Assembly: GCA_902791985.1 (NCBI GenBank)
Contig: CADAYD010000011.1
Coordinates: forward strand, 1 to 47,554
Direction of reading: 5' to 3'
From: an uncultured bacterium
GTDB taxonomy: Bacteria; Cyanobacteriota; Vampirovibrionia; Gastranaerophilales; Gastranaerophilaceae
DNA: 47,554 nucleotides
Part shown: positions 31,913-39,526 of the stretch, one piece after another
Numbering within the stretch: position 1 is the first letter of the stretch
Layout of the letters: each line of letters begins with the position of its first letter
Notes under the pieces: model-generated
What the model was told of the DNA's origin: nothing
The model's input: only the letters and a program-made list of their open reading frames with translations
Database searches by the model: none
Made by a program: the position numbers and the translations under genes

Positions 31913-33208
31913 TTAAAACTCTTGTTTGTACATTTCATCATCCCAGTACTCAAGTTCTATTTTACCTACAACAACTGTGTCTCCGTTCTGAATTCCTATT
32001 CGTTTTAATTCGTCAATAATTCCCATTGCTCGCATAGTGTTTTGTATCCTTATTACCTGTTCTGTGTTACGGGTATTAATTACTTGGGATATTCTTATTA
32101 TTTTGCCGCCGTCAACAACATAAGTATTTTTGTCGGCTTTGTAGACCTCCCAATAGCTGTCATCATTGTTTGTAGCCTCTAAGTCTTCTTCAACAACATA
32201 ATCGCTTACAGGCTTTGGAATTGTATCAACTCGGTGTTCAAGTTCGTTTTTAATTTCGTCCAATCCTTCACCGGTTACTGCCGAAATCAGGTAAACATCA
32301 TCAACACCAATGTTCTTAAATTCTGTTTTTAATTCTTCAAGTCTTTTTTGCTCAATTGCATCAATTTTATTTATTGCAGTAATCTGGAACAAGTCAGCAA
32401 GTTTTTGTGAATATTTTGCCAGTTCGTTGTTTATAATTTTGTAATTTTCAATCGGATTTTCTTCTGTTCCATCAACGATATGTAATAAGAAACGGCATCT
32501 TTCAACGTGGCGCAAAAAGTCGTGCCCGAGTCCGACACCCTCAGACGCACCTTCAATCAGTCCCGGGATATCTGCAATAACATAGCCGTCGTTGTTGTGT
32601 TTTTTTACTACCCCAAGGTTAGGGATGATTGTAGTAAATGGGTAGTCGGCAATTTTTGGCTTTGCAGAAGATACTCTGCTTATAAATGTTGATTTTCCGG
32701 CATTAGGCATCCCTAAGAGGCCGACATCAGCAATAAGTTTAAGCTCAAGTTGCAAATTCCTTTCAATTCCGGGTTCTCCGGGCTCGCAGTATTGGGGTGC
32801 GCGGTTTTGCGGGGTGCAGAAATGAATATTCCCTCTGCCGCCCTTGCCGCCTTTTGCTACAAGAACTTGTTGCTCGTGCTGTGTCAAGTCAGCAATTATA
32901 TTATCTGTTTTTAAATCTTTTACAACAGTACCTACAGGAACTTTTATAAACAAATCTTTTGCACTCTTGCCGTGCATACTTTTTTTGAACCCGTTTTCGC
33001 CTGCTTCGGCTTTAAAAACTGTTTTATAAGTGAAATCCATTAGTGTTGACATATTTTCATCTGCGATTAAATAAACGCTTCCGCCATTGCCTCCGTCGCC
33101 GCCGGCCGGACCGCCCTTGTCAACATATTTTTCACGACGCCAAGCCACAATGCCGTTGCCGCCTTTGCCGGAAACTATTCTTATTTTTACTTTGTCCATA
33201 AATTGCAT
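31913..33208 (-). CDS. obgE: Obg-family GTPase
   Basis: 431 aa. Essential GTPase tied to ribosome assembly and stress response. The Gly-rich Obg fold is intact in residues 1-158 (GKGGNGIVAWRREKYV, GGPAGGDGGNGGSVYL, KGGKGGRGNIHF). The GTPase domain has GMPNAGKS (166-173), DIPGLIEGA (switch II) and NKID. The C-terminal OCT domain is present (YWEVYKADKNTYVVDGGKII onward), ending with IELEYWDDEMYKQEF. It stands alone with ctpA 86 nt upstream on the same strand. The start is the ATG at 33208; a second at 33199 has no better RBS. Confidence 0.96.
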   Translation of the reverse strand: MQFMDKVKIRIVSGKGGNGIVAWRREKYVDKGGPAGGDGGNGGSVYLIADENMSTLMDFTYKTVFKAEAGENGFKKSMHGKSAKDLFIKVPVGTVVKDLKTDNIIADLTQHEQQVLVAKGGKGGRGNIHFCTPQNRAPQYCEPGEPGIERNLQLELKLIADVGLLGMPNAGKSTFISRVSSAKPKIADYPFTTIIPNLGVVKKHNNDGYVIADIPGLIEGASEGVGLGHDFLRHVERCRFLLHIVDGTEENPIENYKIINNELAKYSQKLADLFQITAINKIDAIEQKRLEELKTEFKNIGVDDVYLISAVTGEGLDEIKNELEHRVDTIPKPVSDYVVEEDLEATNNDDSYWEVYKADKNTYVVDGGKIIRISQVINTRNTEQVIRIQNTMRAMGIIDELKRIGIQNGDTVVVGKIELEYWDDEMYKQEF

Positions 33209-33294
33209 AGCAGAATTATTTTACTATGAACAAAAAACGCGTGCAAGAAGACAAAAAGCGACTTTAAATTGTCGCTTTTATTGTTAAAAACTAT

Positions 33295-34518
33295 CTATTT
33301 TGAAACAACGTAAGAACCTGTTTGAAGTTCGTGTGCAATTTCTATTGCTTTTTTGAGTTGTACGTCGTCTTTATTTTTTATTTGTTCGTCTGTTAGTTCA
33401 ATAATGACATCCGGTGTAATACCTTTTTTATGTATGTCGGTGCCGTTTGGAGTTAAATATTTTTGAATCGTTATATTAATTCCCGATTCATTTGGAAGTT
33501 TGTTAATTTCTTGAACCAATCCTTTCCCAAATGATTGAGTCCCAACCAGTACCGCACGTTTATTATCTTTCATCGCACCGGAGAATATTTCACTCGCTGA
33601 AGCAGAACCTTTATTTAACAATACAACAAGAGGTTTTGTTGTTAAGAGGGAGTTGGATGCTTTTTGAGTTTCTTTATATCCGTCTCTGTCTACTGTTGAA
33701 ACTATATCCCCACCGTTTAAGAACATATCGGATATATAAATGGCATTACTCAAAAGTCCGCCCGGATTTGAACGTAAATCTAATATGAATGATTTTTTAT
33801 TGGGGTTGTTTAAAATAATTTCGCGGACTTCTTTAGAGGCATTCCGACTGATAAAAGAGCTTAATCTGATGTAACATATGTCATCGGGCATTTTGATATC
33901 CGTCAGAATTTTTTGTGAAACTGATTTGATTTCAATTTCGGCCCTTGTAATTGTGTAAGATTTGAGTTCTTCTACCCCTTTTCTTTTTATTAAAAGAGTA
34001 ACTTGTGTTCCTTCTTCACCTCTTATTTGATCTGCGGCTTTATCTACAGTAATTCCCTTTGTGCTTTTTCCGTCAATTGCGAGAATTTCATCGTCCGCAA
34101 GTAAACCGGCTTTTTCTGCGGGAGTATCTTCAATCGGGGCTATTACCATAAGTTTTCCGTCTTTCATCCCGATTTGAATTCCGATACCTTTTAAAGAACC
34201 TTTAATGGAACTTGTTTCTTCTTTAAATTCTTTAGGATTTAAAAATTTTGTATATGGATCGTTTAAACTCGCAACCATGGTGTCGATGGCAACATAAGCA
34301 TCCTGGTCTGTTTGAATAACTTTGTCATATTTGTGGCGCCATTTTTTCCAATCCTGCTCGTTATTCGTTTGATCTACATATTTTGTATTTATTAATCGCC
34401 AAACATTATCATACATTTCAATAGGCGTAGCCGCTTGAACATTTGCACTGATTGTCCAACCAAAAGCTGCAACGAACAAACCCAAAAATACCATACTTTT
34501 CTTTATTGAATTTTTCAT
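33295..34518 (-). CDS. Carboxy-terminal processing protease (S41, CtpA type)
   Basis: 407 aa, exported serine protease. Signal peptide at residues 1-29 (SMVFLGLFVAAFGWTISANVQA). A PDZ domain spans about 100-200 (SSIKGSLKGIGIQIGM, IEDTPAEKAGLLADDEILAI). The S41 core has FILDLRSNPGG, LNKGSASASEIF with the Ser, and VGTQSFGKGLVQE with the catalytic Lys. It matches the CtpA group, which trims proteins in the periplasm. The RBS is ggaggt. It is the first gene before obgE on the minus strand, with tdk 131 nt upstream. Confidence 0.94.
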   Translation of the reverse strand: MKNSIKKSMVFLGLFVAAFGWTISANVQAATPIEMYDNVWRLINTKYVDQTNNEQDWKKWRHKYDKVIQTDQDAYVAIDTMVASLNDPYTKFLNPKEFKEETSSIKGSLKGIGIQIGMKDGKLMVIAPIEDTPAEKAGLLADDEILAIDGKSTKGITVDKAADQIRGEEGTQVTLLIKRKGVEELKSYTITRAEIEIKSVSQKILTDIKMPDDICYIRLSSFISRNASKEVREIILNNPNKKSFILDLRSNPGGLLSNAIYISDMFLNGGDIVSTVDRDGYKETQKASNSLLTTKPLVVLLNKGSASASEIFSGAMKDNKRAVLVGTQSFGKGLVQEINKLPNESGINITIQKYLTPNGTDIHKKGITPDVIIELTDEQIKNKDDVQLKKAIEIAHELQTGSYVVSK

Positions 34519-34649
34519 TCTTATAAACCTCCAATAATTCCATCTATATATATTAATGACGAAATTATTTTATAAAAGTTTCATTCCATTGTGTCCATAA
34601 TAACACATTAAGGTAAAATGTAAAATAGTCAAGGGTAAAAAGTATGATT

Positions 34650-35267
34650 TTATTGCTTGTCAAATTGCAGAACTTTCAACCCTAAAAAATTTGCTTTCTT
34701 TTTAACGTCAGGCAACTCGTAACACTTAATACATCTTGCTTCATAAGTTTCATCTCCCCCTATCATAATCAGAGGTGAATTTTTATCCGCAGGTTTACCA
34801 TCAATAAGCCGCTGAGTTCTTGTTGCTTCTTCGCATCCGCATTTCATGCAAACCGCATGCAATTTATCAACTTTTGTAGCAATGCACATTAATTCAGGCA
34901 TAGAACCAAACGGTTCTGCTTTAAAATCAAGCTCCAAACCGGTTCCTATAACCTTTTTGCCTTCACTCATGAGTTTTGAAATAACTTGAACTATGTTGCT
35001 GTCAAAAAATTGTAATTCGTCTATTGCAACAATTTGGGCATCTTTAACTGCGCTCATAATTTGGATTGAATGTTTAACCTTAACTGCATCAAGCCAAAGT
35101 CCGTTTCTTGATTCAATATAATCTCCTCCGGCTCTTGTATCCACATCAGGCGATATAACTACAACTTTCTTCTTTGCTATAATACATCTTCTTATCCTGC
35201 GCAAAAGCTCTTCTGTTTTACCGCAGCTCATTGGTCCTGTAATCAGTTCAAAACAATAACCTTCCAT
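34650..35267 (-). CDS. tdk: Thymidine kinase, type II
   Basis: It phosphorylates thymidine to dTMP in salvage. 205 aa. Motifs: TGPMSCGKTEELLRRIRRC (P-loop at residues 11-18), the DELQFF motif (Walker B and catalytic acid) in VAIDELQFFDSNIV, and a zinc ribbon formed by CMKCG and CIKCYE. The lasso region GGDETYEARC is present. RBS aaggga. Its 3' side is ctpA, its 5' side the ribosomal-protein terminator at 35362-35410. Confidence 0.96.
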   Translation of the reverse strand: MEGYCFELITGPMSCGKTEELLRRIRRCIIAKKKVVVISPDVDTRAGGDYIESRNGLWLDAVKVKHSIQIMSAVKDAQIVAIDELQFFDSNIVQVISKLMSEGKKVIGTGLELDFKAEPFGSMPELMCIATKVDKLHAVCMKCGCEEATRTQRLIDGKPADKNSPLIMIGGDETYEARCIKCYELPDVKKKANFLGLKVLQFDKQ

Positions 35268-35361
35268 TATCCCTTAATTTTCTCCCATATAAAGCATGTT
35301 CAACAGCATTAATTATATAGCGTTATAAAAAAAAATAAAAGTTAATTAATGTAAAATATTA

Positions 35362-35410
35362 AATAAAACGAATAGATTTTGAAATAAATTCAAAATCTAT
35401 TCGTTTTATT
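35362..35410 (-). terminator. Strong terminator after rplR
   Basis: Arms 35362-35383 and 35389-35410 are a perfect 22-bp inverted repeat (aataaaacgaatagatttt...) with a 5-nt loop. It lies 57 nt after the rplR stop and before tdk. T-rich sequence follows on the minus strand. It closes the ribosomal-protein unit, and could work from either side. Confidence 0.75.
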
Positions 35411-35467
35411 TTCTGTTGTCTTGTTATTTAATAAGCTAAGCCTTGGTTTTACATCGGCTAGCGTAAA

Positions 35468-35836
35468 CTAAAACATAAGACCTGCTTCTCTTGCAGCATC
35501 AGCTAAAGCAGCAACTCTGCCGTGATACAAGAATCCGCCTCTGTCAAATACGACACATTCGATTCCTGCTTTTTTTGCCTTTTGAGCGATTGCTTCGCCA
35601 ACAACTTTTGCAGCCTCAATATTTCCGCCGTTTGAAAGTTTTTCTTTCAAATCTTTGTCGTTTGAAGATGCAGATGCCAATGTTACATGGTTTTCATCAT
35701 CAATCAACTGTGCGTAAATATGTTTTGTACTTCTGTAAACTGCAAGTCTTGGGAATTCAGCCGTCCCTGAAACTTTCAGTCTGATACTTCTGTGTCTTTT
35801 TTGTACGATTGGTTTTCTTTCTTTTTGTTTAATCAT
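35468..35836 (-). CDS. rplR: 50S ribosomal protein L18
   Basis: 122 aa, binds 5S rRNA with L5 and L25. Diagnostic sequence includes [19 protein letters not shown] at the N-terminus, [19 protein letters not shown], and [19 protein letters not shown] at the C-terminus, ending in [11 protein letters not shown] aaggat. It is 140 nt after rplF, longer than usual. In most bacteria rpsE follows; here a terminator and then tdk follow instead. Confidence 0.97.
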   Translation of the reverse strand: MIKQKERKPIVQKRHRSIRLKVSGTAEFPRLAVYRSTKHIYAQLIDDENHVTLASASSNDKDLKEKLSNGGNIEAAKVVGEAIAQKAKKAGIECVVFDRGGFLYHGRVAALADAAREAGLMF

Positions 35837-35976
35837 TTTATTTTATCCTTTCTGCCCAAACCTGCTTGAAAAACCACTTCAAGAGTTTATATGGGCTTTC
35901 AAATGTTTGTATAAAAATCTGAAACAAGTTCGGGATAAAGTATTTGTACGGCTCGTTACACTCGCCTACAACTACC

Positions 35977-36516
35977 TTATTTCTTCCCGGCTTTACCGAC
36001 TTTACGTCTGATGTATTCGCCTTCGTATTTAACACCTTTTCCTTTATATACTTCAGGCGGACGTTTAGATCTGATTAAAGCGGCAATGTCGCCTACCATC
36101 TGTTTATTTGCACCCTTTACAGTGATAAGAGTGTTGTTTTCAACAGTGATGGTAATTCCTTCCGGAGGAACAATATCAACAGGATGAGAATATCCAAGAG
36201 CCATATTCAAAGTTTTACCTTGCATTTGTGCTCTGTAACCTACACCGTTGATTTCTAATTTTTTAACAAAACCGTCTTTAACACCTGTAACTGCGTTTGC
36301 TACCAAAGTTCTTGACAAACCATAGAAAGCATCAGTTTCTCTTGATGTCCCGACTTTTGTTAATGTAATTACGTTGCCGTCTAATTTTACGGCTATTTCC
36401 GGACGAACCGTAACGACTTCAGTACCCAAAGGTCCTTTTGCTGTAACTGTTTGTCCTTCTACTTTTACCTCAACACCTTGAGGTACTTCAATGGGTTTTT
36501 TACCTATTCTTGACAT
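35977..36516 (-). CDS. rplF: 50S ribosomal protein L6
   Basis: 179 aa. The family start is MSRIGKKPIEVPQGVEVKVE, so I use the ATG at 36516 (preceded by aaaggag); a longer frame upstream to 36558 is not L6 sequence. It has the typical duplicated fold (QTVTAKGPLGTEVVTVRP; GITITVENNTLITVKG) and the C-terminal IRSKRPPEVYKGKGVKY signature with EYIRRKVGKAGKK. It is 74 nt after rpsH and before rplR. Confidence 0.97.
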   Translation of the reverse strand: MSRIGKKPIEVPQGVEVKVEGQTVTAKGPLGTEVVTVRPEIAVKLDGNVITLTKVGTSRETDAFYGLSRTLVANAVTGVKDGFVKKLEINGVGYRAQMQGKTLNMALGYSHPVDIVPPEGITITVENNTLITVKGANKQMVGDIAALIRSKRPPEVYKGKGVKYEGEYIRRKVGKAGKK

Positions 36517-36590
36517 TTTAATTTTTCTCCTTTTGGTATACGTAATAAATATTGCCAAATTTTTCTACCAATTACATTTGGCTTTCGCGA

Positions 36591-36989
36591 CTAGTATACA
36601 TAGCACAATACTTCGCCGCCGATGTTTTCTTTTCTTGCTTTTCTATCGGTCATTAAACCTTTGCTGGTTGATACAACAGCGATACCCAAACCGCCCAAAA
36701 CTTTTTCCAAGTTTTTAGCTTTTGAGTAAGTTTTTAAACCCGGTTTTGAAACTCTGACTAATTTTGTAATAACAGGTTTATTCTTTGAATCATATTTCAA
36801 AGTAATAGTAAGTACATTAAATTTCCCAACCTGTTTTACTTCATAATCTTCAATGTAACCTTCTTCTTTCAAAACTTTAGCCAAAGCAACTTTAAGTTTT
36901 GATGACGGAACATCAACACTCGAATGAGATGCTTGAGCACCGTTTCTGATTCTTGTTAGCATATCTGCTATCGGATCTGTCATTGACAT
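36591..36989 (-). CDS. rpsH: 30S ribosomal protein S8
   Basis: 132 aa. Binds 16S rRNA; known in E. coli to regulate its own operon. Motifs: [15 protein letters not shown] at residues 3-17, [20 protein letters not shown], and the C-terminal [20 protein letters not shown] with GGEVLCYVY. It has the good RBS aaggagac. It is the first gene of a three-gene unit, with no rpsN, rplE, rplX or rplN upstream as in the common spc order. Confidence 0.97.
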   Translation of the reverse strand: MSMTDPIADMLTRIRNGAQASHSSVDVPSSKLKVALAKVLKEEGYIEDYEVKQVGKFNVLTITLKYDSKNKPVITKLVRVSKPGLKTYSKAKNLEKVLGGLGIAVVSTSKGLMTDRKARKENIGGEVLCYVY

Positions 36990-37014
36990 ATTTTGTCTCC
37001 TTTTTCTGAAACTT

Positions 37015-37110
37015 ACCCGCAGTTCATCGGGCAGTATTTCTGACTATTACACCGCTTACGGATTTAATTTTGCTCAATTTTTTGTGAACTTTTATCCGCA
37101 GTTCGGAACT
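37015..37110 (-). promoter_or_regulatory. rpsH leader with two related hairpins
   Basis: Within the 171-nt gap before rpsH, the minus strand carries CCGaactgCGGATAA (near 37095-37109) and CCCGatgaactgCGGGTAA (near 37015-37033). Both share GAACTGCGG[A/G]TAA and can form a short hairpin. They might be a ribosomal-protein leader or the remains of an excised or recombined spacer. Resemblance to a known S8-binding site was not verified. Confidence 0.3.
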
Positions 37111-37160
37111 GTATATTCAAATTACCATAAACAAATTCTATTTGCAATAATAATGTTAAA

Positions 37161-38435
37161 TTATTTTAATTTTTCAACCAATTCCAAAAATTCGGGGAAG
37201 GAAATGTTTACCCATTCAAAATCTTTTATTGAAATTTCTTTTTTACAAATAAGACCAGCAACATAAAGTGTCATTGCAAGCCGGTGATCTTTGTATGAGT
37301 CTGTTTCAACTCCGCCGTTTAAAGGTGTTTTACCGTTAATTATCATTCCGTCAGGTGTTTCTTCAATATTTGCGCCGAGTTTTTGAAGTTCGCAAACAGT
37401 TGTTTTTATCCGGTCAGACTCTTTGTTACGTAAATCTTGTGCATCTTTTACAACTGTTTGACCGTCGCATTGTGTTGCAAGAAGTGTGATAACAGGCAAT
37501 TCATCAATCAAAGCCGGAATAATTTCTCCGCTGATTTCAATTCCTCTCATTTCAGGCGAATATTCAATTTTTACATCGCCGACAACCTCTCCGCAAACAT
37601 CTCTTTGGTCAAGAATTTCAATGTCCCCGCCCATTTGTTTTACAACTTCAATAATTCCTGAACGTGTCGGGTTTAATCCGATATTTTTCAAAATTATTCT
37701 TGAATTTGGGACTATAAGTCCCGCAACGATGAAATATGCGGCGGATGAAATATCCCCGCAGATATTGATTTCAAACGGTTTTAATTCAGATTTTTCTATG
37801 CAAATGTAATCGTTATCATTATAGATATTTGCGCCCATATTTTTGAGCATAATTTCGGTGTGGTTTCTTGAAGGGTAAATTTCTTTGTATTTTGTTACTC
37901 CGTCAGTAAACAGGCCGGCAAGCAAAATACACGATTTGACTTGTGCTGATGCGATTTTTGCATCGTAAATGATGCCTTTTAATTGTCTTCCTTTTATATT
38001 TAGCGGTGCGTGAAAATTGTCAGCGCAAATATTTGCGCCCATCAAAGATAACGGTTCAATAATTCTTTTCATAGGTCGTTTAGACAGGCTTTCATCACCT
38101 GTTAAAACGGAATCAAAGTTTTGACCCGATAAAACTCCTGCCATAAGTCGCATTGTCGTACCGGAATTTCCGCAGTATAAAGCCCAATTCGGCTTTTTCA
38201 AAATTCCTGTTGAATTTACAATAACCGTTTGATTATCCTGTATAATATCGGCACCGAGTTGTTTGCATATTGCAAGAGAAGAATGAGGGTCTTGCCCTCT
38301 TGAAAAATTCTTTATGACCGACTTGCCGTTCGCAAGGACAGAAAAAATAATCGCTCTGTGAGAAAGTGATTTATCCGGCGGAATTTCAATTTCTCCGCTT
38401 AAAATTTTAAAATTTTTTTTGACTGCCAAATCCAT
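37161..38435 (-). CDS. aroA: 3-phosphoshikimate 1-carboxyvinyltransferase (EPSP synthase)
   Basis: It adds enolpyruvyl from PEP to shikimate-3-phosphate. 424 aa. Motifs: PPDKSLSHRAIIFSVLANGKS (shikimate-3-P and PEP binding), LYCGNSGTTMRLMAGVLSGQ (the LxxGNaGtxxR motif), DESLSKRPMKRI, and LRNKESDRIKTT with DHRLAMTLYVAGL near the end. The fold duplication is intact. It lies just upstream of the ribosomal-protein fragment on the same strand, an unusual neighbour. Upstream is a divergent gap shared with 38554. Confidence 0.96.
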   Translation of the reverse strand: MDLAVKKNFKILSGEIEIPPDKSLSHRAIIFSVLANGKSVIKNFSRGQDPHSSLAICKQLGADIIQDNQTVIVNSTGILKKPNWALYCGNSGTTMRLMAGVLSGQNFDSVLTGDESLSKRPMKRIIEPLSLMGANICADNFHAPLNIKGRQLKGIIYDAKIASAQVKSCILLAGLFTDGVTKYKEIYPSRNHTEIMLKNMGANIYNDNDYICIEKSELKPFEINICGDISSAAYFIVAGLIVPNSRIILKNIGLNPTRSGIIEVVKQMGGDIEILDQRDVCGEVVGDVKIEYSPEMRGIEISGEIIPALIDELPVITLLATQCDGQTVVKDAQDLRNKESDRIKTTVCELQKLGANIEETPDGMIINGKTPLNGGVETDSYKDHRLAMTLYVAGLICKKEISIKDFEWVNISFPEFLELVEKLK

Positions 38436-38553
38436 ACAGTTATTTTATCACAAATTAATCCTACAAATAATCTATGCAAATATATTGTAAACAAATTATA
38501 ATATAGTTGTATAGTGTAAAAAATATCATTATAATAAATAAAAAGAGGTGCTT

Positions 38554-38877
38554 ATGAAAATAAAACTATTACTCATTGCAATAATTGTTTTGTCTTTGCA
38601 AATACAGGTAAATGCTGCTATTTCTGTGGATAAGACATTGTCGCAAGAATATTTGCAAAATAACGGATATTCGAAGCAAATTTATGATACGGTAAATGTT
38701 GGCCGTGCAAGAGCTTTGGGTCAAGAGTTCTATAGCAGCGAAGAATTGGAATATCAAAGAGCAAAGGCTCCTGTTAAATTGTTCAAAAGATTTCATGCCT
38801 ATTTAGACCCTGCAATAGACGATTATTCATTCTATCATCATGACAATACTCCGGAACCGACATCAAGAGATTTATAA
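38554..38877 (+). CDS. Small exported hypothetical protein
   Basis: 107 aa. I start at the ATG at 38554, with agaggt 5 nt upstream; a GTG two codons earlier would overlap that site. A signal peptide is clear (MKIKLLLIAIIVLSLQIQVNAA, cut near residue 22). The mature part is polar and Tyr-rich, with SKQIYDTVNVGRARALGQEF and YHHDNTPEPTSRDL at the end. No domain recognised. It overlaps the TPR gene by 38 nt and probably shares its transcript through to the glycosidase. Confidence 0.65.
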   Translation: MKIKLLLIAIIVLSLQIQVNAAISVDKTLSQEYLQNNGYSKQIYDTVNVGRARALGQEFYSSEELEYQRAKAPVKLFKRFHAYLDPAIDDYSFYHHDNTPEPTSRDL

Positions 38878-39526
38878 TTTAGGATTGCTGTTTTTGATAA
38901 TCGCATCGGTTTTCATTGTAATGGAAAGATGTGGAGCAGAGGTCTTATCAAAAGAAGATATTAATCAAAATCCGATTATAAATTATTCAAAATTTAATTT
39001 AGATGAAACTAAGCAAACTGCAGATGCTTTTTTTGAAAAGGCACTTGAAACTCAAGATGAGAGTGAAAAATCTGAATTTTTAAAAAATGCTGTTGCGAGT
39101 TATTATATTTTATCTAATATTGATAAATCAAATTCTTATCCTTGTATTCAACTTGCAAGAATTTATGATTTACAAAATAATGATTTATATGCGAAGGCTT
39201 ATTTCTCGAGAGTATTAGGCTTGAACAGTAAAGATGCGGATGGTAATTTTTATTTTGCGGAGTATTATTACAGGCGAAATCAATACGAAAAAGCATTAGA
39301 GTTTTATCAAAAGGCACTTTTATATGGAAAAGAAGCAGATTCTCAAACTTTGAAAAATATAGCAAGTATATACGAAAGATTTGGTGATATTCCGAGAGCA
39401 AATTTTTATTACCGAACAAGTCTTGAAAAAAATCCTGAAGATAAAACGCTAAAAGACAAAATCGATGAAAATATTGTTAACGAATATAAAGATGCAGGAT
39501 ACTTTAAAAGGAGATTGCGCAATTAA
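38840..39526 (+). CDS. TPR protein with N-terminal membrane segment
   Basis: 228 aa. A hydrophobic segment (NLGLLFLIIASVFIVM, residues 13-28) should export or anchor it, with a Cys close behind (MERCGAEV). The rest is TPR: SNSYPCIQLARIYDLQNNDL, NFYFAEYYYRRNQYEKALEF (canonical) and LKNIASIYERFGDIPRANFY through 'LEKNPED'. The start at 38840 is uncertain: it overlaps the upstream gene by 38 nt with no RBS, and an internal start near residue 15-28 is possible. The stop is immediately followed by the next gene's ATG. Confidence 0.65.
   Translation: MTILRNRHQEIYNLGLLFLIIASVFIVMERCGAEVLSKEDINQNPIINYSKFNLDETKQTADAFFEKALETQDESEKSEFLKNAVASYYILSNIDKSNSYPCIQLARIYDLQNNDLYAKAYFSRVLGLNSKDADGNFYFAEYYYRRNQYEKALEFYQKALLYGKEADSQTLKNIASIYERFGDIPRANFYYRTSLEKNPEDKTLKDKIDENIVNEYKDAGYFKRRLRN

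Noticed and set aside
35838-36035. Open frame between rplF and rplR
   Set aside because: It overlaps the rplF end in another frame and matches no ribosomal protein; the 140-nt spacer appears non-coding.
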